DNA from: Polycladidibacter stylochi
Lineage (GTDB): Bacteria; Pseudomonadota; Alphaproteobacteria; Rhizobiales; Stappiaceae
Assembly (NCBI RefSeq): GCF_001562055.1
Contig: NZ_LLWE01000025.1
Location: 395,184 to 459,183 of the forward strand
DNA length: 64,000 bases
Direction: 5' to 3'
Position 1 is the first letter of the stretch. Each line of letters starts with the position of its first letter. Positions 54,694-63,569 of this stretch are shown one piece after another. The translations under genes and the position numbers were made by a program. The notes under the pieces are model-generated. The model worked only from the letters and a program-made list of their open reading frames with translations. It ran no database searches and had not been told where the DNA came from.

Positions 54694-55560
54694 CTACAGC
54701 ACTCTTCCGGCCACAGCATCCAGTTTTGCCAATAATTCAGGACACCGCTTCTCCTCTGCTGTCATGATGGCAAAATCTAGTGCCAATTCACTACCGATAG
54801 GACATGGCACAAACAACCGCGAAATACTATTTACCACCCCGTCTACAAGAGCTTGCGCGTGCGCCACATTATCATGCAGCACTTGAATAATACTATTTAT
54901 ATCAACAGAGCCATGCGCAGGATGCCAACTATCGTAGTCGGTTACCATAGCGATACTAGCGTAGGCAATTTCAGCCTCCCGCGCCAATTTTGCCTCCGGC
55001 ATATTGGTCATGCCAATCACATCACAACCCCACTGGCGATACATCAAACTTTCCGCAAGCGATGAGAACTGTGGCCCCTCCATTGCTAAATAGGTCCCTC
55101 CACGCGAATACCGCAATGCTTGTTTCTGGCAAACGTCTTCAACCAAGTCCAATAGTTTGGGCGAAACCGGATCAGCAACCGATACATGCGCCACACAGCC
55201 CTTACCAAAAAAGCTTTTCTCTCGGTTAATGGTGCGGTCAATAAACTGGTCAACCAGCACAAATGTGCCAGGATCCAATTCTTCTTTTAGCGAACCGACC
55301 GCAGATATGGATATAAGGTCCGTAACACCGGCACGTTTCATCACATCAATATTCGCCCGGTAATTAATGGAGGACGGGCTGTGCACATGTCCACGCCCAT
55401 GACGGGGCATAAACACCACTTTCAAATCATTAGCATAACCGATTTTCACGGCATCAGATGGTTCACCCCATGGGCTATCGATATGCACCCACTGCGCTTC
55501 TTTAAGCACAGCAATATTATAAAGACCCGAGCCACCGATAATACCCAGTACCGTTTCCAT
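54694..55560 (-). CDS. mtnP: S-methyl-5'-thioadenosine phosphorylase MtnP
   Basis: A 288-residue phosphorylase that splits methylthioadenosine to adenine and methylthioribose 1-phosphate. Motifs: LGIIGGSGLYNI, MPRHGRGHVHSPSSINYRANIDVMKRAGV, ISISAVGSLKEELDPGTFVLVDQFIDRT, YLAMEGPQFSSLAESLMYRQWGCDVIGMTNMPEAKLAREAEIAYASIAMVTDYDSW. The ATG at 55560 is chosen because it begins the conserved region. The adenine product would be used by Apt next door. Confidence 0.94.
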   Translation of the reverse strand: METVLGIIGGSGLYNIAVLKEAQWVHIDSPWGEPSDAVKIGYANDLKVVFMPRHGRGHVHSPSSINYRANIDVMKRAGVTDLISISAVGSLKEELDPGTFVLVDQFIDRTINREKSFFGKGCVAHVSVADPVSPKLLDLVEDVCQKQALRYSRGGTYLAMEGPQFSSLAESLMYRQWGCDVIGMTNMPEAKLAREAEIAYASIAMVTDYDSWHPAHGSVDINSIIQVLHDNVAHAQALVDGVVNSISRLFVPCPIGSELALDFAIMTAEEKRCPELLAKLDAVAGRVL

Positions 55561-55590
55561 ATTCCAACCATCCTTACCAAATATAAGCAT

Positions 55591-55619
55591 AAAAAAAGGG
55601 CCGCCAAAGCGACCCTTTT
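55591..55619 (-). terminator. Terminator of the petABC operon
   Basis: On the reverse strand AAAGGGTCGC pairs with GCGGCCCTTT (one T-G pair) around TTTG, followed by seven T residues. It lies 19 bases past the petC stop and separates the bc1 operon from mtnP. Confidence 0.85.
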
Positions 55620-55637
55620 ACTATTCACAGTTGTCGA

Positions 55638-56516
55638 TCAATGATCAACATTTTTCCAAATTTTCCGCTTGGAGAAATAGAGCAAGCTGGCAAAGATGAC
55701 CAGGAAGCTCAGGACACCAAGTCCCATTCTCTTACGCTGCTCAAGCTTTGGTTCCGCTGTCCACATCAAGAATGCAGAAACATCGCGTGCATATTGATCC
55801 ACAGTCATTGGAGTGCCGTCAGTATACTCCACAATCTCGTCGGAAAGCGGTGGTGCCATAGCAATACCGCCACCTGTTAGGTGTCCGCCGTTACATTCAG
55901 CTGGTAGCGAACCACCAATAAACTTCGGATTGTAGTAGTTGTCTTGTTCACCGGCACAGGCAGGAAACTCTTCTTTATAACCTGTCAAAAGATTATAAAT
56001 ATAGTCTGGTCCGCCCTCTTGATACTGTGTGAACACGTCGCTGAGAATCTTCCAGCCACGGCCGGTACCACGTGCTTTAGCGATCAAAGAAAGGTCAGGT
56101 GGGTATGCCCCGCCATTAGAAACCTTTGCTTCTTCCACATTAGCAAAAGGCGAAGGAAAACGGTCAAACGGCTTAGCAGGACGCTCGAACATTTCGCCAT
56201 CACTATTTGGCCCGTCCGTCACTTCATATTCGGCAGCCAAAGCTTTCACTTCATCAACACTAAAGCCCGGACCACCTTCTTCAGCAAGGTTACGGAACGA
56301 AAGATAGTGCATGGAGTGACAAGAAGAACAAACTTCCTGGTAAATCTTAAAGCCACGTTGCAACTGCGCTTTGTCATACTGACCAAACGGACCGGAGAAC
56401 GACCAGCTTTGCTCATCAATATGAGGCGCATCGCCAGATGCTAGAGCAGGTGAACCTGCAAGCACACCACAAGCCAGCGCAGCAATTCCGGCAGTTTTAA
56501 ACAATTTAAAAGTCAT
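55638..56516 (-). CDS. petC: Cytochrome c1 of the bc1 complex
   Basis: The haem c subunit of ubiquinol-cytochrome c reductase, 292 residues. A signal peptide ends ALASGD. The haem motif CSSCH is near residue 63 of the precursor, followed by MHYLSFRNLAEEGG. A C-terminal membrane anchor (MGLGVLSFLVIFASLLYFSKRKIW) holds it in the inner membrane facing the periplasm. The ATG at 56516 is chosen for GGAG 8 bases upstream. Third gene of petABC, ending at a strong terminator. Confidence 0.95.
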   Translation of the reverse strand: MTFKLFKTAGIAALACGVLAGSPALASGDAPHIDEQSWSFSGPFGQYDKAQLQRGFKIYQEVCSSCHSMHYLSFRNLAEEGGPGFSVDEVKALAAEYEVTDGPNSDGEMFERPAKPFDRFPSPFANVEEAKVSNGGAYPPDLSLIAKARGTGRGWKILSDVFTQYQEGGPDYIYNLLTGYKEEFPACAGEQDNYYNPKFIGGSLPAECNGGHLTGGGIAMAPPLSDEIVEYTDGTPMTVDQYARDVSAFLMWTAEPKLEQRKRMGLGVLSFLVIFASLLYFSKRKIWKNVDH

Positions 56517-56532
56517 TGTCTCTTCTCCGCCC

Positions 56533-57765
56533 TTAGTGCGCCTTGCCCGAGGCAAGTACATCGTCGTTAATGGAAGCCGGTAATGGCCGCGTTTTTTCCA
56601 TTTTGCCAAGCAATGGCAAAACCACTAGGAAATGCGCAAAGTACAAAACTGTACAAATACGAGATGCAGTAACAAACCAGCCTTCAGCCGGTTGACCACC
56701 AAGCCAACCAAGGAAGAACACGTTGACTGCAAACAGGAACACGAACCAGCGATAAATCGGGCGGAACTTGGCAGAACGGACCTTGGATGTATCGAGCCAT
56801 GGCAGTACAAACAAAATAGCAATCGCACCAAACATCGCCAACACGCCACCAAGCTTATCCGGAACCGCACGCAAAATTGCATAGAACGGCAAGAAGTACC
56901 ATTCAGGCACAATGTGCGCTGGGGTTACCATCGGGTTCGCCTCGATGTAGTTATCAGGGTGACCCATAAAGTTTGGAAGGTAGAATGTGAACCAGGCAAA
57001 GAAGATGAAGAACACGATGATCGCGAACAAATCCTTAACCGTATAATACGGGTGGAAAGGAACAGTATCTTTTTCACTCTTCGGATCAACACCAGCTGGG
57101 TTGTTATTACCTGTGGTGTGGAATGCCCAGATATGCAGCAAAATAATGCCAATTAACACAAATGGCAGCAAATAGTGCAACGAGAAGAAACGGTTCAAGG
57201 TCGGGTTACCAACAGAGAAACCACCCCACAGCCATGTTGTTATATGCTCACCAACAACAGGTAGTGCTGAGAACAGGTTGGTAATAACAGTCGCACCCCA
57301 CAAGGACATTTGCCCCCATGGCAGCACGTAGCCCATAAAGGCTGTTGCCATCATAACCAGGAAGATCAAAACACCCAAAATCCATGAGATTTCACGTGGC
57401 GCTTTATACGAGCCATAATACAAACCACGCAGAATGTGGATGTAGACAGCAATAAAGAAGAACGATGCACCATTGGCGTGCAGGTAACGGACCAACCACC
57501 CGTAATTCACATCACGCATGATATGCTCAACAGAGGCAAATGCCAATGTCTCATGCGGTGTGTAGTGCATCACCAGTACAATACCGGTGATAATCTGTGC
57601 AACCAGCACAGCAAAAGCGATACCACCAAAGGTCCACCAGTAATTGAGGTTCTTTGGGGTCGGAAAATCAACAAAGCTCCCGCGAATAAGCGAGATCACC
57701 GGCAAACGGGCTTCAAGCCATTTGGCAGGTGCGCTTTGTGGTACATATTGGGAATGCCCAGACAT
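56533..57765 (-). CDS. petB: Cytochrome b of the bc1 complex
   Basis: A 410-residue membrane protein carrying two b haems and both quinone sites. Seen are [32 protein letters not shown], the haem-binding helices with [28 protein letters not shown] and [48 protein letters not shown], and [16 protein letters not shown] (the Qo-site PEWY). AGGAGG lies 5 bases before the ATG. It is the middle gene of the operon. Confidence 0.96.
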   Translation of the reverse strand: MSGHSQYVPQSAPAKWLEARLPVISLIRGSFVDFPTPKNLNYWWTFGGIAFAVLVAQIITGIVLVMHYTPHETLAFASVEHIMRDVNYGWLVRYLHANGASFFFIAVYIHILRGLYYGSYKAPREISWILGVLIFLVMMATAFMGYVLPWGQMSLWGATVITNLFSALPVVGEHITTWLWGGFSVGNPTLNRFFSLHYLLPFVLIGIILLHIWAFHTTGNNNPAGVDPKSEKDTVPFHPYYTVKDLFAIIVFFIFFAWFTFYLPNFMGHPDNYIEANPMVTPAHIVPEWYFLPFYAILRAVPDKLGGVLAMFGAIAILFVLPWLDTSKVRSAKFRPIYRWFVFLFAVNVFFLGWLGGQPAEGWFVTASRICTVLYFAHFLVVLPLLGKMEKTRPLPASINDDVLASGKAH

Positions 57766-57788
57766 AATAGCCTCCTGTAATGACCGGC

Positions 57789-58349
57789 CTAGCCGATTTT
57801 GATGGTTTCGTCGCTGACGAACTGGAATGGTGGAATCAGCATATTCTCAGGGGCAGGACCCTTACGAATACGCCCTGCTGTATCATAGTGCGAACCATGA
57901 CAAGGGCAGAACCAGCCACCAAAGTCACCTTCTTCACCAAGTGGCACACAGCCAAGGTGTGTACAAACACCAACCATAACCAACCAAGCTTCCTTGCCAA
58001 CTGCCGAGCGGTTCACATCCGTAGCAGCCGCATTCGCTTCAAGGTTCAGGTTGCGTGCAATGGGGTCTGGCAAGTCTTCAGGTTTTACAGCCTTCGCTTC
58101 TGAAACTTCTTTTTCAGTACGTTGACGAATGAAAACCGGCTTACCACGCCACTTCACAGTGATGGACTGCCCAACTTCAATGGCAGAGATGTCAACCTCA
58201 ATCGATGCCAAAGCCAGTGCCGAAGCATCTGGATTCATTTGGTCAATAAAGGGCCAAGCAACAGCGCCAACGCCAACAGCGCCTACAGCGCCTGTTGCAA
58301 GGTATAGAAAATCGCGGCGAGACGGTTCTGCCGTGTTCGTGTGTTCCAA
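57789..58349 (-). CDS. petA: Rieske iron-sulfur subunit of the bc1 complex
   Basis: A 186-residue Rieske protein. A twin-arginine signal/anchor ([26 protein letters not shown]) inserts it in the inner membrane. The [2Fe-2S] site is CTHLGC and CPCHGS. The start is taken as a TTG at 58349, because AGAGG lies 8 bases upstream and the resulting N-terminus has the usual length. An ATG at 58370 in the same frame has no ribosome binding site. First gene of petABC; petB follows after 23 bases. Confidence 0.94.
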   Translation of the reverse strand: MEHTNTAEPSRRDFLYLATGAVGAVGVGAVAWPFIDQMNPDASALALASIEVDISAIEVGQSITVKWRGKPVFIRQRTEKEVSEAKAVKPEDLPDPIARNLNLEANAAATDVNRSAVGKEAWLVMVGVCTHLGCVPLGEEGDFGGWFCPCHGSHYDTAGRIRKGPAPENMLIPPFQFVSDETIKIG

Positions 58350-58460
58350 GGTCGCGTCCTCTCGAAACATGATTGAACTGGATTCACCTACCGAGCCCGT
58401 CCCCCGCGTCTACCCAACTGTAAATAGGGTAAACCGCCCAACAAGCAACGGCTCTGGTGA

Positions 58461-58478
58461 AACTACGCAAACTACGCA
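58461..58478 (-). promoter_or_regulatory. Tandem 9-bp repeat upstream of petABC
   Basis: On the reverse strand TGCGTAGTT occurs twice with no gap, ending about 112 bases upstream of the petA start. OmpR-type regulators bind tandem direct repeats, and a PetR-like regulator is encoded at 37137. The spacing (9 bp) is slightly short of a helical turn, so this is only a candidate site. Confidence 0.35.
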
Positions 58479-58758
58479 GTTTTATGAGTATCGCCTGAAT
58501 GACACCAATGGTCGCAGTTGTCCAGTATATCAACTTTTTTCAGGACTTATTGTCGCAGGAAACTAGGGAAAACCGCGTAAAAATCGGTGGATTAGAAACA
58601 TTCTATTGCGTTTACAACAAAAACTCTACAACCTTTGATGTATGTGACTTATCGTCTGTTTAAATTTGCATAACCCGTAAAAAACAACTGATTCTATTAA
58701 GCTGGAAGTTTCTTACCTTCAGATAGCTATTTACTAAGAAAACCCTTGTAAAATAACA

Positions 58759-58786
58759 TGGGGCCAACGAAGAAATGCCGGCCCCA
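58759..58786 (-). terminator. Hairpin after the ABC transporter gene
   Basis: TGGGGCC (58759-58765) pairs with GGCCCCA (58780-58786). On the reverse strand it is followed by TGTTATTTT, an imperfect T-run. It lies 27 bases beyond the ABC gene stop. Confidence 0.5.
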
Positions 58787-58812
58787 CTTAACTCTACCGT
58801 TCAAAAACACTT

Positions 58813-60651
58813 TTATTCTGCGGCAACGTCAGCCAAAAAACCTCCAGACTGGCGTTGCCAAAGTGAGGCATAAATACCGCCATACCCAAGTAGTTCGTCA
58901 TGGCTGCCCATTTCCACAATTTCGCCTTTATCCATCACAACCAAACGGTCCATTGCAGCAATGGTCGACAGACGATGGGCGATAGCAATAACAGTCTTCC
59001 CCTCCATCAAACTGCTGAAGCTTTCTTGTATTGCTGCCTCGACTTCAGAATCCAAAGCTGATGTTGCTTCATCCAACACCAGAATTGGTGCATTTTTCAG
59101 CAATACGCGTGCAATAGCGATCCGTTGGCGCTGCCCGCCAGAAAGCTTAACACCACGCTCACCAACCAGCGTATCAAAACCTTTGCGGCCCTCTTTATCT
59201 TCTAGGCCCTCAATGAATTCGAGTGCATGCGCCCTTCTGGCCGCATCGCGCACCTTATCCATATCAGTCTCATCGCTGCCATATACAATGTTTTCGTAAA
59301 TAGAACGGTGTAACAAAGAGGTATCTTGTGTCACAACGCCAATATGTTCGCGCAAAGATTCCTGCGTTACACTCTTGATATCATTACCATCAATACGAAT
59401 GGCCCCACCCTCAAGCTCATAGAAACGCAGCAGCAAATTCATCAAGGTGGATTTTCCGGCGCCGGAACGCCCCACTAACCCGATTTTTTCACCGTTTTGC
59501 ACCTGTAAACTCAAGTTCTCGAGCACACCACTATCTTTGCCATAATGAAAACGCAGATTGTCAAACTCAATCGCCGCTCCCGTTACTTGCAAAGGCTTGG
59601 CATCGGGAACATCTTTCACACTAATTGGCTTGGAAAGCATCCCAAGGCCATCTTGCACAGTACCGATGTTTTCAAATAGACCCGCAACTTCCCAAAGAAT
59701 CCATTGCGACATACCTTGAAAGCGCAGTGCAAGCCCAATAGCAACAGCAATCGCACCCGTGGTGACCAGTGAATTTTGCCACAGCAAAATGGCCGTAATG
59801 CCAAGCCCCGCCAATAACAAGCTATTAATAACTGTTAAGGCAACATTGAGCTTGGTCACCAAACGCATTTGCCGGTAAACCGTATCCATAAAGCCATCCA
59901 TAGAGCCCTTGGCATAGCTTTCTTCATCATGGGCGAGTGAAAACAGTTTAACAGTGGAAATATTCGTGTAAGCATCCACGACGTGCCCGGTCATTATAGA
60001 GCGGGCATCGGCTTGCTCTTTAGAAATATCTTTAAGGCGTGGAATAAAATACCACATAACCAAACCATAGGAGACCAGCCATAACACCATGGGCAATGCC
60101 AGTGCCCACTCCGACATGGCAAGCAGTGCAATGGCGCTACCAAAGTACACCACCACATATACAAGCAGGTCCACAATCCGCGTCACCACTTCACGAACAG
60201 CAATCGCCGATTGCATCACCTTATTGGCAATACGTCCTGCAAAATCGTTATTGAAGAACTCCATAGACTGGCGCAACAAATAACGGTGCGCCCGCCAACG
60301 TATCAACATTGGATAATTGCCCACCACGCTTTGGTGAAAAATCATTTCCCAAATTGCGGATAGAACAGGAATAGCAACCAGTATAACCACCCCCATTCCC
60401 CAAAGGCTAGCACTGTTGTCTTGCCAGAATGTCTCTTTGTTCCCTGCTTCCAGCCAGTTCACTAGATCACCCATAAAAGAGAAAATCCAGACTTCCAGAA
60501 TAGCAATCATAGCAGCAAAAACAGAAACGAGCGCCAACAAAGGTGCCAATGGCTTGGTATAAAACCAAATAAACGACCAGTACTTGGCTGGCGGTTGCTC
60601 AAGCGGCGCAATCTCAAAAGGATCAACCAGCCGCTCAAAAAAACTAAACAT
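58813..60651 (-). CDS. ABC exporter, fused permease and ATPase
   Basis: A 612-residue half-transporter: an N-terminal six-helix type I exporter domain (LALVSVFAAMIAILEVWIFSFMG and later spans), then the ATPase with Walker A GLVGRSGAGKSTLMNLLLRF, Q-loop TQDTSLL, signature LSGGQRQRIAIARVLL, Walker B ILVLDEATSALD and switch histidine AIAHRL. It probably works as a homodimer; the substrate is unknown. The ATG at 60651 has GAGG 7 bases upstream, one codon inside the longest frame. Confidence 0.94.
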   Translation of the reverse strand: MFSFFERLVDPFEIAPLEQPPAKYWSFIWFYTKPLAPLLALVSVFAAMIAILEVWIFSFMGDLVNWLEAGNKETFWQDNSASLWGMGVVILVAIPVLSAIWEMIFHQSVVGNYPMLIRWRAHRYLLRQSMEFFNNDFAGRIANKVMQSAIAVREVVTRIVDLLVYVVVYFGSAIALLAMSEWALALPMVLWLVSYGLVMWYFIPRLKDISKEQADARSIMTGHVVDAYTNISTVKLFSLAHDEESYAKGSMDGFMDTVYRQMRLVTKLNVALTVINSLLLAGLGITAILLWQNSLVTTGAIAVAIGLALRFQGMSQWILWEVAGLFENIGTVQDGLGMLSKPISVKDVPDAKPLQVTGAAIEFDNLRFHYGKDSGVLENLSLQVQNGEKIGLVGRSGAGKSTLMNLLLRFYELEGGAIRIDGNDIKSVTQESLREHIGVVTQDTSLLHRSIYENIVYGSDETDMDKVRDAARRAHALEFIEGLEDKEGRKGFDTLVGERGVKLSGGQRQRIAIARVLLKNAPILVLDEATSALDSEVEAAIQESFSSLMEGKTVIAIAHRLSTIAAMDRLVVMDKGEIVEMGSHDELLGYGGIYASLWQRQSGGFLADVAAE

Positions 60652-60741
60652 CACCTATCCTCTTAACTCGCAACCCCATCAAAGCCCCTCGCCTTCAAAC
60701 CGGGCCACATGCATCATGTAGCCCGGGAACCGAGTAGGGTA

Positions 60742-61131
60742 TTATAATGAGCTGCGTTGTCTATGGTACATGCCCGTTATTTTATAAAACGAACTAGCAG
60801 CACCACGATAAAACATCGGTACAACGCCAACCCCAACAGCCACACCGCCAACAAAGTTGTAAAACAGCTCATCATAAAAAGCTGCAGCACTGTAAGTTCT
60901 TGTACCTATTGTGATTTCTTCCATAGTCACGAAATGGAACCCAACCGCAATCAGCACACATAAAGCGGCAACAACCAGCACCAAGCCAATAAAAAATGCA
61001 AATTGCGCTAGTGCAAGCAAAAAGCTAACAGGACGGCGCACAACACGCCCCGCATCCTGATATATGTCAGGTTCATCTTCAACTTTTTCCATATCACGCA
61101 CAACAGGCGCAAATAAGAATGCCGTAATCAT
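60742..61131 (-). CDS. Small inner-membrane protein of unknown function
   Basis: A 129-residue protein with two predicted membrane spans (VSFLLALAQFAFFIGLVLVVAALCVLIAVGF and NFVGGVAVGVGVVPMFYRG) separated by a loop of about 30 residues, with a polar acidic N-terminal region (MEKVEDEPDIYQDAG). No family is recognised. The ATG at 61131 is chosen for GGAG 6 bases upstream; the longest frame extends 34 codons to 61233. It lies upstream of the ABC exporter with a 90-base gap and may share its message. Confidence 0.7.
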   Translation of the reverse strand: MITAFLFAPVVRDMEKVEDEPDIYQDAGRVVRRPVSFLLALAQFAFFIGLVLVVAALCVLIAVGFHFVTMEEITIGTRTYSAAAFYDELFYNFVGGVAVGVGVVPMFYRGAASSFYKITGMYHRQRSSL

Positions 61132-61273
61132 AATATTCTCCAGCAGAGTCAAAATGGGGACAGACCGCAAGCCGCAGTCCGTAATAGGCAGGAACACAAC
61201 TGTGCCCTTAAGAAAAACCGCGCACGAATGCACTAGGTCCTAGTAATAATAAAGGTAAGAAAAACGCTAGGAG

Positions 61274-61345
61274 TTAGCGTCGCGGAGCAATGCTGCTGAG
61301 CGCACAAATAACATTGCCAAAATGCACATTTAACATCTTTGTCAT
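61274..61345 (-). CDS. Candidate 23-residue leader peptide
   Basis: A 23-codon frame with a very good ribosome binding site (AAGGAG, 6 bases before ATG). The peptide ends in PRR before TAA. It sits about 140 bases upstream of the two-span membrane protein on the same strand and just downstream of two hairpins (61378-61396 and 61412-61427). A translated leader or a small protein are both possible. No codon run that would show attenuation is present. Confidence 0.4.
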   Translation of the reverse strand: MTKMLNVHFGNVICALSSIAPRR

Positions 61346-61696
61346 ATGTCGCTCCTTAATTCTCGCATTCAATATCTGGTATCCGGTGAAGATACCGTGA
61401 AGGATGTGAGGCTCTTGTCATCAAGAGGTCCATCCAAGCCGCCGAAAAACATATAAACAGCCCAGAGTTGAAATACTAGCTCGAAAAATATGGGGGTTTT
61501 AGTTTCGTTCTCACTGTGTCTAAAAAAACACAACACTGTGCATAAAACTTCTAAGAGCTTGCATTCACCACATACCGCTTCCCATAGTTCTATTTCTTTT
61601 CCAATGATTTACATATTCATTCCATCAAACGGGTTGTTTTTAAAAACTTATTTATTTACGCCCGAAGCTGTGAACTACTTAAAACAGGAGCAACAC
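61346..61696. other. Divergent region upstream of the leader ORF and trmL
   Basis: About 350 bases. It holds two small inverted repeats: GGTATC/GATACC at 61378-61383 and 61391-61396, and CTCTTG/CAAGAG at 61412-61417 and 61422-61427. These would form hairpins in a reverse transcript leading to the 23-codon ORF. A forward frame runs through 61490-61696 in phase with trmL, but it lacks protein-like composition. Confidence 0.4.
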
Positions 61697-62167
61697 ATGC
61701 CAGATATTGTGCTCTACCAACCTGACATTCCACAAAACACCGGAACAATTCTGCGCCTGGCTGCGTGTATGGATGTCACCGTCCACCTTATCGAACCCGC
61801 CGGCTTTCCACTCTCGGACCATGCGCTTAAGCGAGCTGGTATGGACTATATCGAGCGCGCCAAGCTCACCCGCCACATCAGCTGGCAAGCCTTCCGCGAC
61901 TGGCAATTGGGCACAGGCCGCCGCCTGCTTTTGCTCTCCACCAAGGCAAGCCACACCTACACCGAATTCACTTATCAGCCGGATGATTTACTACTCATGG
62001 GGCGCGAAAGTTCAGGCGTACCCGATGAGATTCACGATCTTGCCGACGCGCGGCTGCTCATCCCAATGAAAAATGGTATGCGATCACTCAATATGGCTGT
62101 CACAACCGGCATGGTACTTGGCGAGGCCATGCGCCAAACCGGCGGCTTTGATAGCACCTGTGCTTGA
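61697..62167 (+). CDS. trmL: tRNA (cytidine(34)-2'-O)-methyltransferase TrmL
   Basis: A 156-residue SPOUT-class enzyme that 2'-O-methylates the wobble base of leucine tRNAs. Motifs are VLYQPDIPQNTGTILRLAACMDVTVHLIEPAGFPLSDHALKRAGMDY, DDLLLMGRESSGVPDEIH and LIPMKNGMRSLNMAVTTGMVLGEAMRQ (the knotted SAM site). The ATG at 61697 has AGGAG 6 bases upstream and matches family length; the open frame extends upstream to 61490. It is divergent from the bc1/ABC region, a known alphaproteobacterial neighbourhood. Confidence 0.94.
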   Translation: MPDIVLYQPDIPQNTGTILRLAACMDVTVHLIEPAGFPLSDHALKRAGMDYIERAKLTRHISWQAFRDWQLGTGRRLLLLSTKASHTYTEFTYQPDDLLLMGRESSGVPDEIHDLADARLLIPMKNGMRSLNMAVTTGMVLGEAMRQTGGFDSTCA

Positions 62168-62304
62168 AGCAAGCTACACAAAGCAAGCAATGCCCTTTTC
62201 ATTCATCTAGGCTTGCATACAGGGCAAACGCATGAAGGCGCTATAGGGATTCACTCCATGAATCGAGTGGGTTAGAATCTTCCTCTGTTTAGGAGGGTGG
62301 GATT

Positions 62305-62587
62305 ATATTTAAAGATCTACTTACAAGCTTTGGTTAAATTGATGACCCGCGCCAGGTTCGTAAAACGGAATATCGCCTTGAGGATATACTCGCCATAGCA
62401 GTATGCGCTGTGTTGGCAGGAGCGGAAAGCTACGAAGATATTGCCGATTATGGCGATTGTAAACGCGAATGGTTGGGACAGTTTCTCTCTCTGCCCAACG
62501 GTATTCCCTCACACGATACTTTTCGACGTGTGTTTATGCTTATTGATGCGGAGCATTTTGAGGCCTGCTTTATGGGTCTTCCGCGAC
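62305..62587 (+). pseudogene. Truncated ISAs1-family transposase remnant
   Basis: The frame encodes the N-terminal associated domain of ISAs1-type transposases: IDDPRQVRKTEYRLEDILAIAVCAVLAGAESYEDIADYGDCKREWLGQFL, PNGIPSHDTFRRVFMLIDAEHFEACF. It is broken twice. An in-frame TAA at 62335-62337 interrupts the early FKDLLTSFG segment, and the 3' part with the DDE catalytic domain is missing because the IS6 element begins at 62588. No intact start codon is visible. Confidence 0.8.
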
Positions 62588-63395
62588 GGTGTTGTCACGT
62601 TAAGTTTGAACCAAGTTTCAGCTCCTAGCAACGAAATATGACATCTTCCCCGATCAGTTACAAACGCCACCATTTCCCACCGCAGATTATTGCTCATGTT
62701 GTTTGGCTCTACCATCGCTTTTCCCTGAGCCTGCGTGAAGTGGAGGAAATGCTGCTGGAGCGCGGTATTGATGTCTCCTATGAAACCGTTCGCCGATGGT
62801 GCAATAAGTTTGGGTCGGCTTACAGTCGTCAATTGCGGCGTAAGAAAGCCAGCGCTACTGATGTCTGGCACTTGGATGAAATGGTGATCGTGATCCGTGG
62901 TCAGCGCTATTACCTTTGGCGTGCCGTCGACCATGATGGCTATATTCTCGATGAGATTCTTCAAAAACGGTGCAACACCAAGGCTGCGAAGCGTTTGCTG
63001 ACCCGTCTCTTGAAAAGGCAAGGTGTTGCTCCTAAACGAATGATCACCGACAAACTCGGGTCTTACGGCGCAGCGAAACGCAAGGTCATGCCTGATGTGG
63101 AGCACTGGTCACACAAAGGCCTTAACAACCGTGCAGAGAACTCGCATTTGCCCTTGCGAAAACGCGAGCGAACGATGCAAAAGTTCAAATCTGCGGGCCA
63201 ACTGCAAAGATTTCTCACCGGCTTTTCTGGCATGCGTAACCTCTACGTCGTGCCCCGCGAGCAACGGTGTGCAAACAACATCCGAAAGCACCGCCTCAAC
63301 AGTTTTGCAAGTGGAAGCAGGCCGCAATGATCGACGTCAGAATTGTGCCTGGAGGAAGGCTTTTGCGATCAAGATCAGGTTAACGCGACAACACC
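62588..63395 (+). mobile_element. IS6-family insertion sequence, complete (808 bp)
   Basis: Terminal inverted repeats are visible: GGTGTTGTCACGTTAA at 62588-62603 and, on the other strand, GGTGTTGTCGCGTTAA ending at 63395 (15 of 16 identical). The element contains one full transposase gene and has the usual IS6 length. The 8 bases on each side (TCCGCGAC on the left, AATTTTTA on the right) do not match, so there is no target duplication. The left flank is a cut ISAs1 gene and the right flank a cut fic gene. Confidence 0.88.
62638..63330 (+). CDS. IS6 family transposase
   Basis: A 230-residue DDE transposase. An N-terminal helix-turn-helix (LREVEEMLLERGIDVSYETVRRWCNKFG) is followed by the catalytic domain with Asp in VWHLDEMVIVIRGQRYYLWRAVD, Asp in MITDKLGSYGAAK, and Glu in NNRAENSHLPLRKRERTMQKFKS. 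The length matches the family and the frame is intact, so it may be active. IS6 elements move by replicative transposition and often delete or invert neighbouring DNA. Confidence 0.93.
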   Translation: MTSSPISYKRHHFPPQIIAHVVWLYHRFSLSLREVEEMLLERGIDVSYETVRRWCNKFGSAYSRQLRRKKASATDVWHLDEMVIVIRGQRYYLWRAVDHDGYILDEILQKRCNTKAAKRLLTRLLKRQGVAPKRMITDKLGSYGAAKRKVMPDVEHWSHKGLNNRAENSHLPLRKRERTMQKFKSAGQLQRFLTGFSGMRNLYVVPREQRCANNIRKHRLNSFASGSRPQ

Positions 63396-63548
63396 AATTT
63401 TTAAGCCTTGCTGTTGCTCCTGATCCAAATGTTTGAGCGTGCCAAGCAGGATGCCCGACTGGTGCAAAAACTTTGCTTCCAGTGCTTCAAAAGCATCTTT
63501 GTGCCACCGAAAGTGAGGCCAATCTGATTGTTGCCAATTCCACGACAT
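63396..63548 (-). pseudogene. 5' fragment of a Fic-family gene (DUF4172 N-terminus)
   Basis: A 51-codon frame starting ATG at 63548 and ending exactly at the IS6 right terminus. It encodes MSWNWQQSDWPHFRWHKDAF and then a segment with GILLGTLKHL. This matches the N-terminal DUF4172 domain of Fic-family proteins (W-x-W-Q-q-x-D-W-P-x-F). The catalytic Fic domain (HPFxxGNGR motif) is missing, so the gene is destroyed at this locus. An IS630 element lies just upstream of its start. Confidence 0.75.
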
Positions 63549-63569
63549 GAGTTATAAAGCATTGAGCTT

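Larger units (their letters stand above)
58350..58812. other. petABC promoter region and 3' flank of the ABC gene
   Basis: About 460 bases between the petABC start and the end of the upstream ABC transporter. It contains the tandem repeat at 58461-58478 and a hairpin at 58759-58786. A forward frame at 58129-58566 overlaps petA in antisense and is treated as a shadow. A clear -35/-10 pair was not identified. Confidence 0.4.

Noticed and set aside
58129..58566. 145-codon forward frame over petA and its promoter
   Set aside because: Antisense to the well-supported petA gene and without protein-like features.
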